Positions 15,207 to 24,158 are shown, numbered from the stretch's first letter. The stretch is DNA of 38,761 nt from Flavobacteriia bacterium (GCA_947462925.1 CANHQP010000034.1:1-38761), one strand, 5' to 3'. Made by a program: numbers and translations. The notes: generated from the sequence alone by a model not told the origin.

Positions 15207-16548
15207 ATGTTTCAGATGGGATTTCTACAAAAATAGAATTCCAATGAGCCATAGAGCCATTCCAAAGTCCTGGAAGTTCAGAGAAATAAATGTCTTTTCC
15301 TTTGAAGTTTTTATTCACCACAAAATATTTGTTCTCGTCTCTAAATTCAAATAAGTCGAATGGTTTTCCTTTGGCATCTTTGTTGACAGCGACAATCATA
15401 ACTGGATTAAAATATGTGCTTTGCACCATCAAACGGTACTGCTCGCCACGCATTGAAATTTGTGATTTTTCAACAATTTGCTTGGTTACTTCTCCATTCT
15501 CCTCAACCCAAAAAGGACCTCCACCTGGCTGACCTTCATTGCGAACCATGCCACAAACTCTAAAAGGTTTATTTAATATTTTAAAAATATCCTCGACTTT
15601 TAATTTTTCAATTTCTGAATCAGCAATGAATTGAAAATGTTTGTTCAATGTTATGAGGCCTTCTATTGTTGGATTTTTCAATACTTTATTCTTTTCATCT
15701 TCAAACCAAATAGCTACCCCCCCTAGATATTTCCATGTATCAATTGCAAGACTCGACTTTGAGAAATGTTGAAGATTATCAATGTTTTTGATGAAGATGA
15801 TATCACTTTCAATGGCATTCAAATTTTCTAATAAAGCGCCATGTCCAGCTGGTCTTGTTAAAATTTCAGTCTCATCAAGTGGGATTGGCTTTTGATTTTC
15901 ATCAAAAGCAATTGCGTTTGTTTCATCATTCTGAACTGAAAATGAAACATTGTAATTTCCTCCTGAAAGCTCTTCAGTACTATTTATTCCCTTTCTAATT
16001 GCAGCTTCATGTGCGGATTTGATTGAATAATGAAAAGCTGAATTACCTTCATTTACCCTGATACCTTGGAGAATTTGTTCTTGAAATGGATTCAAAACGA
16101 AAGGTCCAATTTTATGAAACGGAATTAATCCTTTCGGTAAATCACCAAAGGCCATACCCTCATTGTTCAAAAGAAAATCTACAAATTCGTCTAGATTAAC
16201 ATCATGTGATTTTAATTTTTCTCTAATTTCTAGAGGAATTTTTTGAAAGAATGCAAAATCTTCCATGTTATTCAAAAATCGTTCTACTTGACCACGATTT
16301 TCTTCATTTGGACGTTCAAGAAATTCAAATAAAAAATGAAACATTCTTGAACCTGATCCAGATGCAGGAATAAAAAAAGTAGATTCTCTATTTGCTTGCG
16401 TAAATTTTTGAATCAAATTATCCCTTTGAACTTGCATGAAATGAATAATTCCTTCGCCCATCTTACAAGGCGCAACTAATTTTACTTCTGGTTGTTCACC
16501 AAAAACTTTTGCTTTTTGAATCTCAATATGTGAACTATTCATTTTCAT
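15154..16548 (-). CDS. DUF4301 family protein, nucleotidyltransferase-like
   Basis: A 464-residue protein that I assign to DUF4301, a mostly Bacteroidota family. The loop FIPASGSGSRMF (59-70) resembles the nucleotide-binding loop of sugar-phosphate nucleotidyltransferases, and the later PAGHGALLENL (about 232-242) with DIIFIKNIDNL is reminiscent of UDP-sugar pyrophosphorylases. A glycine-rich GQPGGGPFW segment follows. The nucleotidyltransferase fold is my inference; the substrate is unknown. There is no signal peptide, so it should be cytoplasmic. Met1 (16548) and Met3 (16542) are both possible starts. It is divergent from the methyltransferase gene at 16587 (38 bp apart) and its 3' end overlaps the DinB-like gene by 53 bp. 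Confidence 0.82.
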   Translation of the reverse strand: MKMNSSHIEIQKAKVFGEQPEVKLVAPCKMGEGIIHFMQVQRDNLIQKFTQANRESTFFIPASGSGSRMFHFLFEFLERPNEENRGQVERFLNNMEDFAFFQKIPLEIREKLKSHDVNLDEFVDFLLNNEGMAFGDLPKGLIPFHKIGPFVLNPFQEQILQGIRVNEGNSAFHYSIKSAHEAAIRKGINSTEELSGGNYNVSFSVQNDETNAIAFDENQKPIPLDETEILTRPAGHGALLENLNAIESDIIFIKNIDNLQHFSKSSLAIDTWKYLGGVAIWFEDEKNKVLKNPTIEGLITLNKHFQFIADSEIEKLKVEDIFKILNKPFRVCGMVRNEGQPGGGPFWVEENGEVTKQIVEKSQISMRGEQYRLMVQSTYFNPVMIVAVNKDAKGKPFDLFEFRDENKYFVVNKNFKGKDIYFSELPGLWNGSMAHWNSIFVEIPSETFSPVKTVLDLLDHSHKE

Positions 16549-16586
16549 TTTCTCTGCAATTCGTTTGTTTTTTATTTCTTTGTAAT

Positions 16587-17375
16587 ATGAATTTCGTCAA
16601 CGAATATATCAAATACTTACTCAAATCCCAAGGAAGGCACGGAATTCATTCACCATTTGTATATGATTTTGCAGATAAATGTCTAAAAATCAATATCCCG
16701 AGTGAAATTAAATCTAATATAAATGTTTTGAAATCCAATTTAAATTCAGATAGTTCTGTGATTGAAATTGAAGATGCTGGCGAAGGTTCAAAAAAATTAT
16801 CTAACAAACGTTGTGTAAAATCGATTTTCAAAACGGCATCATGCAAAGGGGTTTATGCGAAATTACTTTTCCAACTTTCAAATCATTATCGACCTCAAAA
16901 TATTTTGGAAATGGGCACAAGTTTAGGAATTGGAACCATGCATTTGGCTTGGGGAAATCCAAAATCCAAAGTAATTTCTATTGATGCGTGCAAAAACACT
17001 ATGGCACTGGCTCAAAAACACCTTGACCAAAATGAAATTCAAAATGCAACATTGATTCACGGTAAATTTGAAGATTATTTAAATCAAGATTTGAATTTAA
17101 TTTTCGATTTGGTATACATTGATGGACATCACAATGGTAAAGCTCTGCAAAATTACCTTTTACAATTGGAAAAATTCACCGATGAAAATACCATCTTTTT
17201 ACTCGACGATATCCGTTGGAGTGACGATATGTTTCAAAGTTGGAATGAAATCATAGCAAAAGAAGATTACCATTTAACAATTGATTTGTTTAGAATGGGA
17301 ATTATTATTCGGAGACCACAACAAGTCAAGGAACATTTTGTTATTAAATTAAAGAACGTTTTATCTGGATTTTAA
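16587..17375 (+). CDS. Class I SAM-dependent O-methyltransferase-like protein
   Basis: Predicted SAM-dependent methyltransferase, 262 aa from the ATG at 16587; an open frame from 16509 would run into the divergent DUF4301 gene and lacks homologous sequence. Motif I is NILEMGTSLGIGT (105-117), followed by KVISIDACKNTMALA, the acidic LVYIDGHHNGKA strand and FLLDDIRW, a pattern shared with the catechol O-methyltransferase/MTF3 type. The N-terminal region includes GRHGIHSPFVYDF, which I have seen at the start of Bacteroidota methyltransferases of unknown target. It lies 18 bp ahead of the adenosyltransferase gene, so the two are probably co-transcribed. Confidence 0.87.
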   Translation: MNFVNEYIKYLLKSQGRHGIHSPFVYDFADKCLKINIPSEIKSNINVLKSNLNSDSSVIEIEDAGEGSKKLSNKRCVKSIFKTASCKGVYAKLLFQLSNHYRPQNILEMGTSLGIGTMHLAWGNPKSKVISIDACKNTMALAQKHLDQNEIQNATLIHGKFEDYLNQDLNLIFDLVYIDGHHNGKALQNYLLQLEKFTDENTIFLLDDIRWSDDMFQSWNEIIAKEDYHLTIDLFRMGIIIRRPQQVKEHFVIKLKNVLSGF

Positions 17376-17393
17376 ATCCACAACCATAAAAAA

Positions 17394-17942
17394 ATGAAAA
17401 TTTACACCAAAAACGGAGACAAAGGAACCACTTCATTAATCGGCGGAACAAGAGTTCCTAAACATTCGCTCAGAATTGAATCGTATGGAACTGTTGATGA
17501 ATTGAATTCATACATAGGTTTGATTCGCGACCAGGAAATAGATTCAATCTACAAATTACAATTACTTGAAATTCAGGATCGTTTATTCACAATCGGTTCC
17601 TCGTTGGCAGCAGATCCAGAAAAATCAAAAATGAAATTGCCAGACTTGATTGACTCAGATGTTCAATTTTTAGAAGACAAAATGGATGAAATGGATGAAC
17701 AACTTCCTGAATTGAAATTTTTCATTTTACCTGGTGGAAATACGACTGTTTCATACTGTCATTTAGCAAGATGCGTTTGCAGAAGAGCGGAAAGAATCAC
17801 CACAAATTTAGACGAACACGAATTTGTAGCGCCAATCGTGATGCAATATTTGAATCGATTAAGCGATTATTTATTCGTTTTAGGAAGAAAAATTGCACAA
17901 GATTTGGGAGCTGACGAACAAGCTTGGCGTCCTAGGATATAA
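17394..17942 (+). CDS. Corrinoid (cob(I)alamin) adenosyltransferase, PduO type
   Basis: Transfers the adenosyl group of ATP to reduced corrinoid to form adenosylcobalamin. The 182-residue protein is the single-domain PduO/MMAB type: N-terminal ATP-binding block MKIYTKNGDKGTTSLIGG, the ESYGTVDELNSYIG helix, FILPGGN, and the CHLARCVCRRAERI helix with the catalytic arginines. It lies 18 bp after the methyltransferase gene. No cobalamin riboswitch is visible upstream and no other B12 gene is in the window; a typical client in this phylum is methylmalonyl-CoA mutase, which would be encoded elsewhere. Its 3' end faces the GNAT gene across a 31-bp gap without a clear terminator. Confidence 0.95.
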   Translation: MKIYTKNGDKGTTSLIGGTRVPKHSLRIESYGTVDELNSYIGLIRDQEIDSIYKLQLLEIQDRLFTIGSSLAADPEKSKMKLPDLIDSDVQFLEDKMDEMDEQLPELKFFILPGGNTTVSYCHLARCVCRRAERITTNLDEHEFVAPIVMQYLNRLSDYLFVLGRKIAQDLGADEQAWRPRI

Positions 17943-17973
17943 TTTTCCCTAAGAGATGGAGATTGAATTAAGC

Positions 17974-18903
17974 CTATAAAATTGGAGCAATGTGTCTTTC
18001 TTTTTTGTCTTCGAAAATATCGGCAATCGTTACCAAAATCCCTGTTTCTTCCACGTCGCCAAAGTCTTTGTTAACTGCTGTTCCAAAGGTTTTCATTGTG
18101 GGTGAAAGATTCATGTATATATTGACCAAAGGTGGAATATTTTCACCGTGTCCACGAACAAATGAATTTAACACTTTGAAACCATCTTTGAAATCTAAAC
18201 CTTTCAATTGACTGTCTACGAAGTTTCTGTCGTAATTTTGTTGAAGAGGGTCAAACGGTTTCATTAAATTTTCATTATCAGGAAAGTATGTTTGCATGAA
18301 ATGCAACAAGAAATCTCTCGATTCGCGATCGTAGTTGGGATACATGGTTACTTTTCCGAAAAAATATTTGATTGTTGGATTAAAAACAACCAGCGCACCT
18401 AAACCGTCCCAAATATTATCCAAAGCAAAAAGTCCTTTGCGTGGATTAACAGAAGGTTGGAAATTCGGCTGAACAAAACTTCGTCCTAATTCAATTGTGT
18501 GTGGCAAATATTCTTTTACAAATTTCTCCGAAAAATCAAAATAATGACTCGTTGAAAGTTTGATTTCGTCAGAACCGGCAATGATTGCTTTGTCGCACAT
18601 GATGTACCTGTATCCTCCCACAATCTCTTCATCTTCTGGTGACCAAACAATCAATTGCTCATAGCAAATTTGGTCTGTATCAAATTCATCTAAATCTACC
18701 GGTAAACCAGTTCCTCCGCCAGCAGCGCGAAAAGTAACTTCTCTCAATCTTCCAATTTCTTGAATTGTATTCGGCGCATTGTGAACATTGACGATGTAAA
18801 TTTCATTGTCTCCTTTGCGCGTTTTTCGGATAAATCGCGCCTCGTTCAATTCACTTTTTAGGATTGACTTATCTATGGGATCGATTACTGGTAAAGTATT
18901 CAT
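17974..18903 (-). CDS. GNAT-like N-acyltransferase (OlsB/GlsB-like)
   Basis: A 309-residue protein of the hemolysin-like/OlsB N-acyltransferase group within the GNAT fold. Visible blocks are EIGRLREVTFRAAGGGTG, the adjacent LDEFDTDQICYEQLIVW, GGYRYIMCD, and TIELGRSFVQPNFQP. Family members attach a 3-hydroxyacyl group from acyl-ACP to the amino group of ornithine (OlsB) or glycine (GlsB of Bacteroides), the first step to ornithine or glycine lipids. The gene lies 27 bp downstream of a PlsC-like acyltransferase gene, the expected partner for the second acylation. The amino acid used cannot be read from the sequence. No signal peptide; probably peripheral on the inner membrane. Confidence 0.83.
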   Translation of the reverse strand: MNTLPVIDPIDKSILKSELNEARFIRKTRKGDNEIYIVNVHNAPNTIQEIGRLREVTFRAAGGGTGLPVDLDEFDTDQICYEQLIVWSPEDEEIVGGYRYIMCDKAIIAGSDEIKLSTSHYFDFSEKFVKEYLPHTIELGRSFVQPNFQPSVNPRKGLFALDNIWDGLGALVVFNPTIKYFFGKVTMYPNYDRESRDFLLHFMQTYFPDNENLMKPFDPLQQNYDRNFVDSQLKGLDFKDGFKVLNSFVRGHGENIPPLVNIYMNLSPTMKTFGTAVNKDFGDVEETGILVTIADIFEDKKERHIAPIL

Positions 18904-18930
18904 TTTGTTTGTTTTAATTTTACGAAAAGA

Positions 18931-19755
18931 TTATTTGGACATTTCATAAACTGATTCTCTGATCCAAGCAGCACATTCTTTTTGATTCTTGAATGTTTTC
19001 ATTTGCTCAGGATAAATCGGTTTGCCGACAATCAATTTCATTTTTACATTTTTTTGCTTGAAAAGTTCATTTGCTAAGTACAACATTTCCAAGTTTACTT
19101 TGATTCCTAAAAAGGTTCTTAAATTCGATAATCTGTAGAAAAAATTAGATAATTTTCCATCGATGTAAATCGGAATAATCGGATGATTGTGTTTCTCTGA
19201 AAGGGTAACAAAAGTTTTCTTCCATGCCAAATCTCTCACCAATCCATTTTTCTTGCGACTTACTAATCCAGCTGGAAAAATGCAAACTGCTTGTTCAGAA
19301 CTGAATAAATCATCAATTTTTGAATGCGTGCTATCGGAATTTTTTCCGTGTTTATTCACACCCACAAACATTCCTCTCATTCCTTCTAGATTCAAAAGCA
19401 AGTCATTTACAATGAATTTCAAGTCTGTTCGGTGATTGCGCAAAGAAGAAACTAGTGCCATCGCGTCCATACCTCCTAATGGATGATTGATTGCCAATGT
19501 AATTCCACCAGTTTTGGGAATATTTTCGATTCCTTCGATGGATACATCAATCTTAAAAAAATCGATGACAGCTTTACAAAAATTTTCGTTCTTTTGTGTT
19601 GGATGGTCTATTAAAAATTGATTGATTTCATCTTGATGCAAAATTCGCTCAAGATATTTTACAACAAAACCTGGTAACCACTTCAGTAACCTGGGATTCT
19701 TGCTGTGAATCAAATTCCTAATATCTATAAACTTTTCCTTTTTCACCTCTGCCAT
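18931..19755 (-). CDS. PlsC-like lyso-lipid acyltransferase (OlsA/GlsA-like)
   Basis: Membrane-associated O-acyltransferase of the PlsC superfamily, 274 aa from the ATG at 19755. The catalytic His/Asp motif reads NHPLGGMD (90-97), with five residues between His and Asp rather than the usual four, and the substrate-binding motif reads FPAGLVSR (160-167) instead of FPEGTRSR. Such variants occur in acyltransferases that pair with OlsB/GlsB-type proteins, and the next gene, 27 bp downstream, is exactly that. It would then add a fatty acid to the 3-hydroxyl of an N-acyl amino acid. An in-frame GTG at 19764 is disfavoured because the -7 box (19764-19771) overlaps it. Confidence 0.85.
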   Translation of the reverse strand: MAEVKKEKFIDIRNLIHSKNPRLLKWLPGFVVKYLERILHQDEINQFLIDHPTQKNENFCKAVIDFFKIDVSIEGIENIPKTGGITLAINHPLGGMDAMALVSSLRNHRTDLKFIVNDLLLNLEGMRGMFVGVNKHGKNSDSTHSKIDDLFSSEQAVCIFPAGLVSRKKNGLVRDLAWKKTFVTLSEKHNHPIIPIYIDGKLSNFFYRLSNLRTFLGIKVNLEMLYLANELFKQKNVKMKLIVGKPIYPEQMKTFKNQKECAAWIRESVYEMSK

Positions 19756-19763
19756 TTGTGCCA

Positions 19764-19771
19764 CAAAAGTA
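19764..19771 (-). promoter_or_regulatory. -7 box of the acyltransferase pair
   Basis: TACTTTTG on the minus strand, 8 nt before the ATG at 19755; it overlaps the alternative GTG and so decides the start. No obvious -33 TTG at 17-23 nt. Confidence 0.45.
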
Positions 19772-19825
19772 AGTTTATTCCCTTAATTTTCGCAGTTTTG
19801 ATTCAATTGAATTTTCAAATTCAAA

Positions 19826-20779
19826 TCAAGGAACACAAATTAAAGTATCATAAAATGTTGAAAATCCTGCCCAAACTCCCAATGCGCCACCTTTGATATT
19901 CGTTTGAATATTGGTCGGCGAAGCAAATGGATTTCCTCCTGTTTGCATTTGAAGGTACTTTCTTTCCATAAACTCAAAAACAGGATAATCCATTTTGGAG
20001 AATTTGATTACCACGGTGTCACCCAATTTATAGTAACCCTTGTATTCACCTGGAATCGAATCATTGTCATAAGACTGTGGATTTTCATAGAAAAATTCAA
20101 AGGTCAAACCATTAAAAAATTCATCGTCAGTTACTGGATTAAATGTTTCAGCAAAATTGGCATCTCGTGGCGTACCATCAAAATTTTTATTGATACATTT
20201 TGCTTCCCATTTATATGCATCTCTTAAAGGCAAAGGATCTGTCAACCAAGCATGCGCAAATCCATAATCCGTAAATCCTGGTTCTGGTTTCCAATAAACG
20301 CTATTCAAAGGTGTTGGCTGCAAAATAGTTGTTGAAGAAGTATATGTTTTGCCTTCATAAACCACCGTTAAGTCATATGTTTTTCCAACTTGACCATAAA
20401 TCGCTGTGTTAAAAGATGTGTAAGCACATAAATGATAATTTGCCAATTCTTCCACGGGAATCCCAAAAAATTGAGCCGCTAATTCCTCTGTTCCAGCTGG
20501 CAAATCGTCGGAACAAATTTCTTCCAATACAACAGATGTAGTTCCATCACTAACTGTGATCACCGCACCAGAAACAAATCCATTCAAAAATGCATTCAAA
20601 TCAGCAGTTGCATAAATGTCTTTCGATTTTGACAACAAAATAAATGGCTGTTGACCTGTTTCAATAAAACCGTCAATAACCAATTGTTCTTCATGTCCTG
20701 GAATATCGATTTTCACCTCTTTTTCGCAAGAAATCAATATCAAGAAAACGGAAAGCAAAACTATTAAATACTTTTTCAT
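19826..20779 (-). CDS. DUF4249 lipoprotein, partner of TonB receptor
   Basis: Predicted outer-membrane lipoprotein of 317 aa: signal peptide with lipobox LISC and lipidated C18, followed by the DUF4249 hallmark of an early EEQLVIDGFIETGQQPFILLSKS strand region. Two extracellular-like beta domains follow, including VGKTYDLTVVYEGKTY and a C-terminal segment with TNIKGGALGVWAGF. It starts 2 bp after the TonB-dependent receptor stop, a pairing seen repeatedly in Bacteroidota. By analogy with SusC/SusD it may cap or present ligand to the receptor, but the ligand of DUF4249 systems is not known to me. Confidence 0.9.
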   Translation of the reverse strand: MKKYLIVLLSVFLILISCEKEVKIDIPGHEEQLVIDGFIETGQQPFILLSKSKDIYATADLNAFLNGFVSGAVITVSDGTTSVVLEEICSDDLPAGTEELAAQFFGIPVEELANYHLCAYTSFNTAIYGQVGKTYDLTVVYEGKTYTSSTTILQPTPLNSVYWKPEPGFTDYGFAHAWLTDPLPLRDAYKWEAKCINKNFDGTPRDANFAETFNPVTDDEFFNGLTFEFFYENPQSYDNDSIPGEYKGYYKLGDTVVIKFSKMDYPVFEFMERKYLQMQTGGNPFASPTNIQTNIKGGALGVWAGFSTFYDTLICVP

Positions 20780-20781
20780 AA

Positions 20782-23190
20782 CTAAAATTCAAAATTCCAA
20801 GTCGCACTTGGGATGATTGGAAATAAAGTAACTTGTTTAACGGAAATTTTAAAATCATTGGTCAATAATCCGCCTTCATTATCGATGTACAAGAAATACG
20901 GATTTGCACGATTGTAAACGTTATAAATCGAAAAATTCCAATTGCTTCTAAATTTCTTTTTCACTTCAATTGTTTCACCCGTTTGTGGATTTGTTCGTTT
21001 CTTCGTCGGTCGATCATACAAAGTAGCCGAAATATCCAATCGGTGGTAGGGCGCCATTCTTGTGGAATTTCTCAAGCCATAATTGAACAAAATGTTTTGA
21101 TCTTGCACATACCAACTGTTTGGCAAAGTCAATGTATTTCCTGAAGCGTAAATGAAACTTGCGCCGAAAGTCCAACGGTCGTTGAGTTTATAACCTGCCA
21201 CAACAGTCAAATCATGACGACGATCGTATTTTGCTGGAAATACTTCTGCTTGTAAATCAGGAAATAATCTTTCTGTCTTTGCCCAAGTGTAGCCAATCCA
21301 ACCTGTCAATTTTCCCGTCGCTTTTTTGATAAAAAATTCTGCTCCATAACTCCATCCTGTTCCAAAAACCAATAAATTGTCAGTATTGTCATTTACATTA
21401 TCAGATGGAAGTGCGCCTTGTTTATATTCAACTAGATTTTTCATCCCTTTGTAATACACTTCGATAGACGCTTCATATTTATTCTCCTTGAAATTCTGAA
21501 AATAACCCAAGGAAGCTTGCCAACCTTTTTGCGGCTTGGCAATATCAGTTGTTGGAAACCAAATATCTGTGGGCAAAGAAACTGCGCTAAGTGAAGTCAA
21601 GTGAACATACTGATAATTATACGCATACCCCGCTTTGATTGAACTTTTTTTACTCAATAACCAACGCATTGAAATTCGCGGTTCAAAACCTTGGTAAAAT
21701 TTGATTAAATCTCCTTTGTTGTTCTGTACAACCGAATCATTTCCATTGATTGGATTATTGATGAAACGCTTGAAGGGTCCCACAAATTGATACATGCTAT
21801 AACGCAAACCAGCATTGAATCTGATTTTTTCATTCAAATCAAATTCGTCTAAAAAGTAAACTGCTGATTCATGGCTGTACAACTTTTGTGCTTCGCCTGT
21901 ATCAAATTCAGTATCATCTTGTGATGCAGAAACACTTGTTGGGGTGAATGTATGATACAAATATTCGGCACCCCATTTCAATTTATGTCTGGTACTAGGG
22001 AAATATGAAAAATCAACTTTTCCACCGACATCTCGGATTCCAGATTTCAAAGAAAATTTAAAACTATCTTGTTCTGAATTGAAACTGAACAAATAATCTG
22101 TAAAAGTTCCCGTCAAATTCATAAAAAGTTTGCTATTGAAAATATGGTTCCAACGAATGGCAGCAATTGCATTTCCCCAGGGCATTCTTACGTTAAAATC
22201 ATCTTTCTTATTTCCGTAAATGAATTGATCTTTACCGTAATAACCGCTCAAAAAGAGTTTATCGTTTTTTCCTAATCGATAATTGGCTTTCAAGTTGAAA
22301 TCATAAAAATAATAACCAGACCCTGAAAATGGCGATGATTTTGGAATAAATGATTTCATCAATACATCGATGTAAGTTCTTCGCGCTGAAACGATAAATG
22401 AACCTTTGTCCTTCACAATGGGTCCTTCGAACGTCAACCTAGATGAAATCAAGCCTAAACCACCTTTTACTTTGAATTGTTTAGAATTTCCCTCATTCAT
22501 TTTCACTTCCAACACAGAAGAAATTCTTCCTCCAAAGTTTGCAGGCATACCGCCTTTGATCATGTTGACACTTTTGACTGCATCGGAATTAAACACAGAG
22601 AAAAAACCGAATAAATGCGAAGCATTGTAAACTTGTGCTTCATCTAGTAAAACCAAGTTTTGATCTGGACCACCGCCACGCACGTAAAATCCTTGTCCGC
22701 CTTCAGAAACGGATGAAACACCAGGCAGTAATTGAATGGTTTTAATGATATCTACTTCGCCCATAAAAGCGGGAAGCGTTTTAATTTTTTCCATTTCCAA
22801 TTCCATCTGACCAACCTTGGTACTTGTCACATTTTCCCCTCGTTTGGCGTTTACTTCTACTTCCTCCAACACTTCTGTTTCGTCAGACATTTCGAAGTTG
22901 AACATTTGGTTGGCATTCAAGTCTATTTGCATAGAGATTGTTTTCAATCCATAGGCTTTAAATTGAACTTCATAAATTCCCTTGGGAACAGTCAATGAAT
23001 AAAAACCGTATTCGTTTGAAGTAGCTCCCAAATTCAAAGATGGAACAGAAATTTTAGCGCCAACAACAGATTCACCTGACTGAGCTTCAGTGATTGTGCC
23101 ACTCAAAGTAAATTTTTGTTGCGAAAAACCGAAATTTGAAAAACTTGTAGAAACGAAAATAAGTAGTAAAAATCTGAAAAAAGGATTCAT
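20782..23190 (-). CDS. TonB-dependent receptor with carboxypeptidase-D regulatory-like domain
   Basis: Outer-membrane active transporter, 802 aa. A signal peptide (FLLLIFVSTSFSNFGFSQ) is followed by a CarboxypepD_reg-like domain (about 27-110, FTLSGTITEAQSGESVVGA), a plug (about 125-230, with IKTIQLLPGVSS, GFYVRGGGPDQN and GRISSVLEVKMNEG) and a 22-strand barrel that ends in the aromatic terminal residue (TWNFEF). No TonB box is obvious. The downstream DUF4249 lipoprotein gene is 2 bp away. A -7 box TATATTTG (23246-23253) lies about 55 bp upstream. Barrel features do not reveal the substrate; lack of SusC-type extra domains makes it distinct from classical polysaccharide systems. Confidence 0.94.
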   Translation of the reverse strand: MNPFFRFLLLIFVSTSFSNFGFSQQKFTLSGTITEAQSGESVVGAKISVPSLNLGATSNEYGFYSLTVPKGIYEVQFKAYGLKTISMQIDLNANQMFNFEMSDETEVLEEVEVNAKRGENVTSTKVGQMELEMEKIKTLPAFMGEVDIIKTIQLLPGVSSVSEGGQGFYVRGGGPDQNLVLLDEAQVYNASHLFGFFSVFNSDAVKSVNMIKGGMPANFGGRISSVLEVKMNEGNSKQFKVKGGLGLISSRLTFEGPIVKDKGSFIVSARRTYIDVLMKSFIPKSSPFSGSGYYFYDFNLKANYRLGKNDKLFLSGYYGKDQFIYGNKKDDFNVRMPWGNAIAAIRWNHIFNSKLFMNLTGTFTDYLFSFNSEQDSFKFSLKSGIRDVGGKVDFSYFPSTRHKLKWGAEYLYHTFTPTSVSASQDDTEFDTGEAQKLYSHESAVYFLDEFDLNEKIRFNAGLRYSMYQFVGPFKRFINNPINGNDSVVQNNKGDLIKFYQGFEPRISMRWLLSKKSSIKAGYAYNYQYVHLTSLSAVSLPTDIWFPTTDIAKPQKGWQASLGYFQNFKENKYEASIEVYYKGMKNLVEYKQGALPSDNVNDNTDNLLVFGTGWSYGAEFFIKKATGKLTGWIGYTWAKTERLFPDLQAEVFPAKYDRRHDLTVVAGYKLNDRWTFGASFIYASGNTLTLPNSWYVQDQNILFNYGLRNSTRMAPYHRLDISATLYDRPTKKRTNPQTGETIEVKKKFRSNWNFSIYNVYNRANPYFLYIDNEGGLLTNDFKISVKQVTLFPIIPSATWNFEF

Positions 23191-23245
23191 TTTCCTTTGA
23201 GTTTTTAGAGTGACATTGACTATTAAACTATTGCGAGTAAAATTA

Positions 23246-23253
23246 CAAATATA
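23246..23253 (-). promoter_or_regulatory. Candidate -7 box of the TonB receptor operon
   Basis: TATATTTG on the minus strand, 55 nt upstream of the ATG at 23190. No clear -33 TTG, so weak. Confidence 0.3.
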
Positions 23254-23280
23254 AAATGTAGTTTACACCGCTGAAAATGA

Positions 23281-23576
23281 AGAAATCTTTAATTTTTTTA
23301 GAAAAGAAAATATCAAAACTATCTGAAACTTCGCTACTTTCGTTTCAGAGGTACTTTCTTACGAAGAAACAGTGACCTTATTCGTTTTCGAACGAAGCCC
23401 ATGCAGTATATTTTGAAGCTTAACAAATTTGACCCTAAGGGAAGCCTTCGGTTGACAATGGCGGGCCGCAACAATCTTGTATTGTTTTGATTTTCAAACA
23501 GTGGATTACAAAGTCGATCAGTGACCCTAAACGTGTTTCTGAAGTCTTCAGAAATTCAGATGCATGGGTTATTTTT
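23281..23576. other. Hairpin-rich non-coding segment
   Basis: Within the 386-bp gap between the TonB receptor start and the miaE stop there is no convincing gene. Perfect inverted repeats are dense: tctgaaac (23322-23329) with gtttcaga (23342-23349); ttcgtt-ttcg-aacgaa (23381-23396), a UUCG-type loop; aacaat with attgtt (23470-23486); and tttctgaa-gtc-ttcagaaa (23536-23554). The octamer gaccctaa occurs twice (23431, 23523). The last hairpin lies 23 nt beyond the miaE stop and may act as its 3' end structure, although no T tract follows on the minus strand. Sequence is locally GC-richer around 23438-23470. Function is unknown. Confidence 0.5.
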
Positions 23577-24158
23577 TTACCCGTGAACCGTTTCGCTTTT
23601 TCCGTAATTGACAATGATAGAATCTTCGTAGTCAATCCATTCTTTCCATCGTTTGTTGACATCAATTCCAACTCCGTATTTTCTCGCAAAACCAAGGAAT
23701 GTTGTGTAATGTCCTGCTTCGCTGATCATCAATTCTCGGTAGAAATTAGCCAATTCTGGATCAGTAATATTTTCTGACAGTACTTTAAAACGCTCACAAC
23801 TTCTTGCTTCAATCATTGCGGAGAAAAGCAAACGGTCGGTCAAAGATTGAATTCTACTTCCATCTTTTTTCATGAATTTGTACAATTCATTGACATAATG
23901 ATCTTTGCGTTCTCTTGCCAAAGTCAATCCTTTACTTTTGATTAAATCATGTACTTGTTGAAAATGGTCCATTTCTTCTTTGGCAATAATCAACAATTCA
24001 GTAACCAACTCTTCCAACTCTGAATTGTGCGCAATCATCGTAATCGCATTTGTCGCTGCTTTTTGCTCGCACCACAAATGATCCGACAAAATTTCTTCAA
24101 TATTCGATTCCACAATATTCACCCAACGTGGGTCTGTTGAAAGTTTTAATCCTAACAT
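23577..24158 (-). CDS. miaE: tRNA 2-methylthio-N6-isopentenyladenosine-37 hydroxylase
   Basis: Non-heme di-iron enzyme that hydroxylates the isopentenyl side chain of ms2i6A at tRNA position 37. The 193-residue all-helical protein has the ferritin-like ligand pattern in two halves: LWCEQKAATNA, then AKEEMDHFQQVH, and EARSCERF followed by ISEAGHYTTF. The N-terminal LKLSTDPRWV is typical of the family. It starts at the ATG at 24158, preceded by a TACTTTTG box (24180-24187), and diverges from the large T9SS-secreted protein gene. MiaE requires MiaA and MiaB products, not present in this window. I see no lesion. Confidence 0.93.
   Translation of the reverse strand: MLGLKLSTDPRWVNIVESNIEEILSDHLWCEQKAATNAITMIAHNSELEELVTELLIIAKEEMDHFQQVHDLIKSKGLTLARERKDHYVNELYKFMKKDGSRIQSLTDRLLFSAMIEARSCERFKVLSENITDPELANFYRELMISEAGHYTTFLGFARKYGVGIDVNKRWKEWIDYEDSIIVNYGKSETVHG

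Noticed and set aside
16509..16586. Upstream extension of the methyltransferase gene
   Set aside because: It would overlap the start of the divergent DUF4301 gene and encodes a hydrophobic stretch not expected before this domain.
23435..23695. 86-codon minus-strand open frame overlapping the miaE 3' end
   Set aside because: Its second half is miaE read in another frame and the first half covers the hairpin-rich segment; no domain or promoter.
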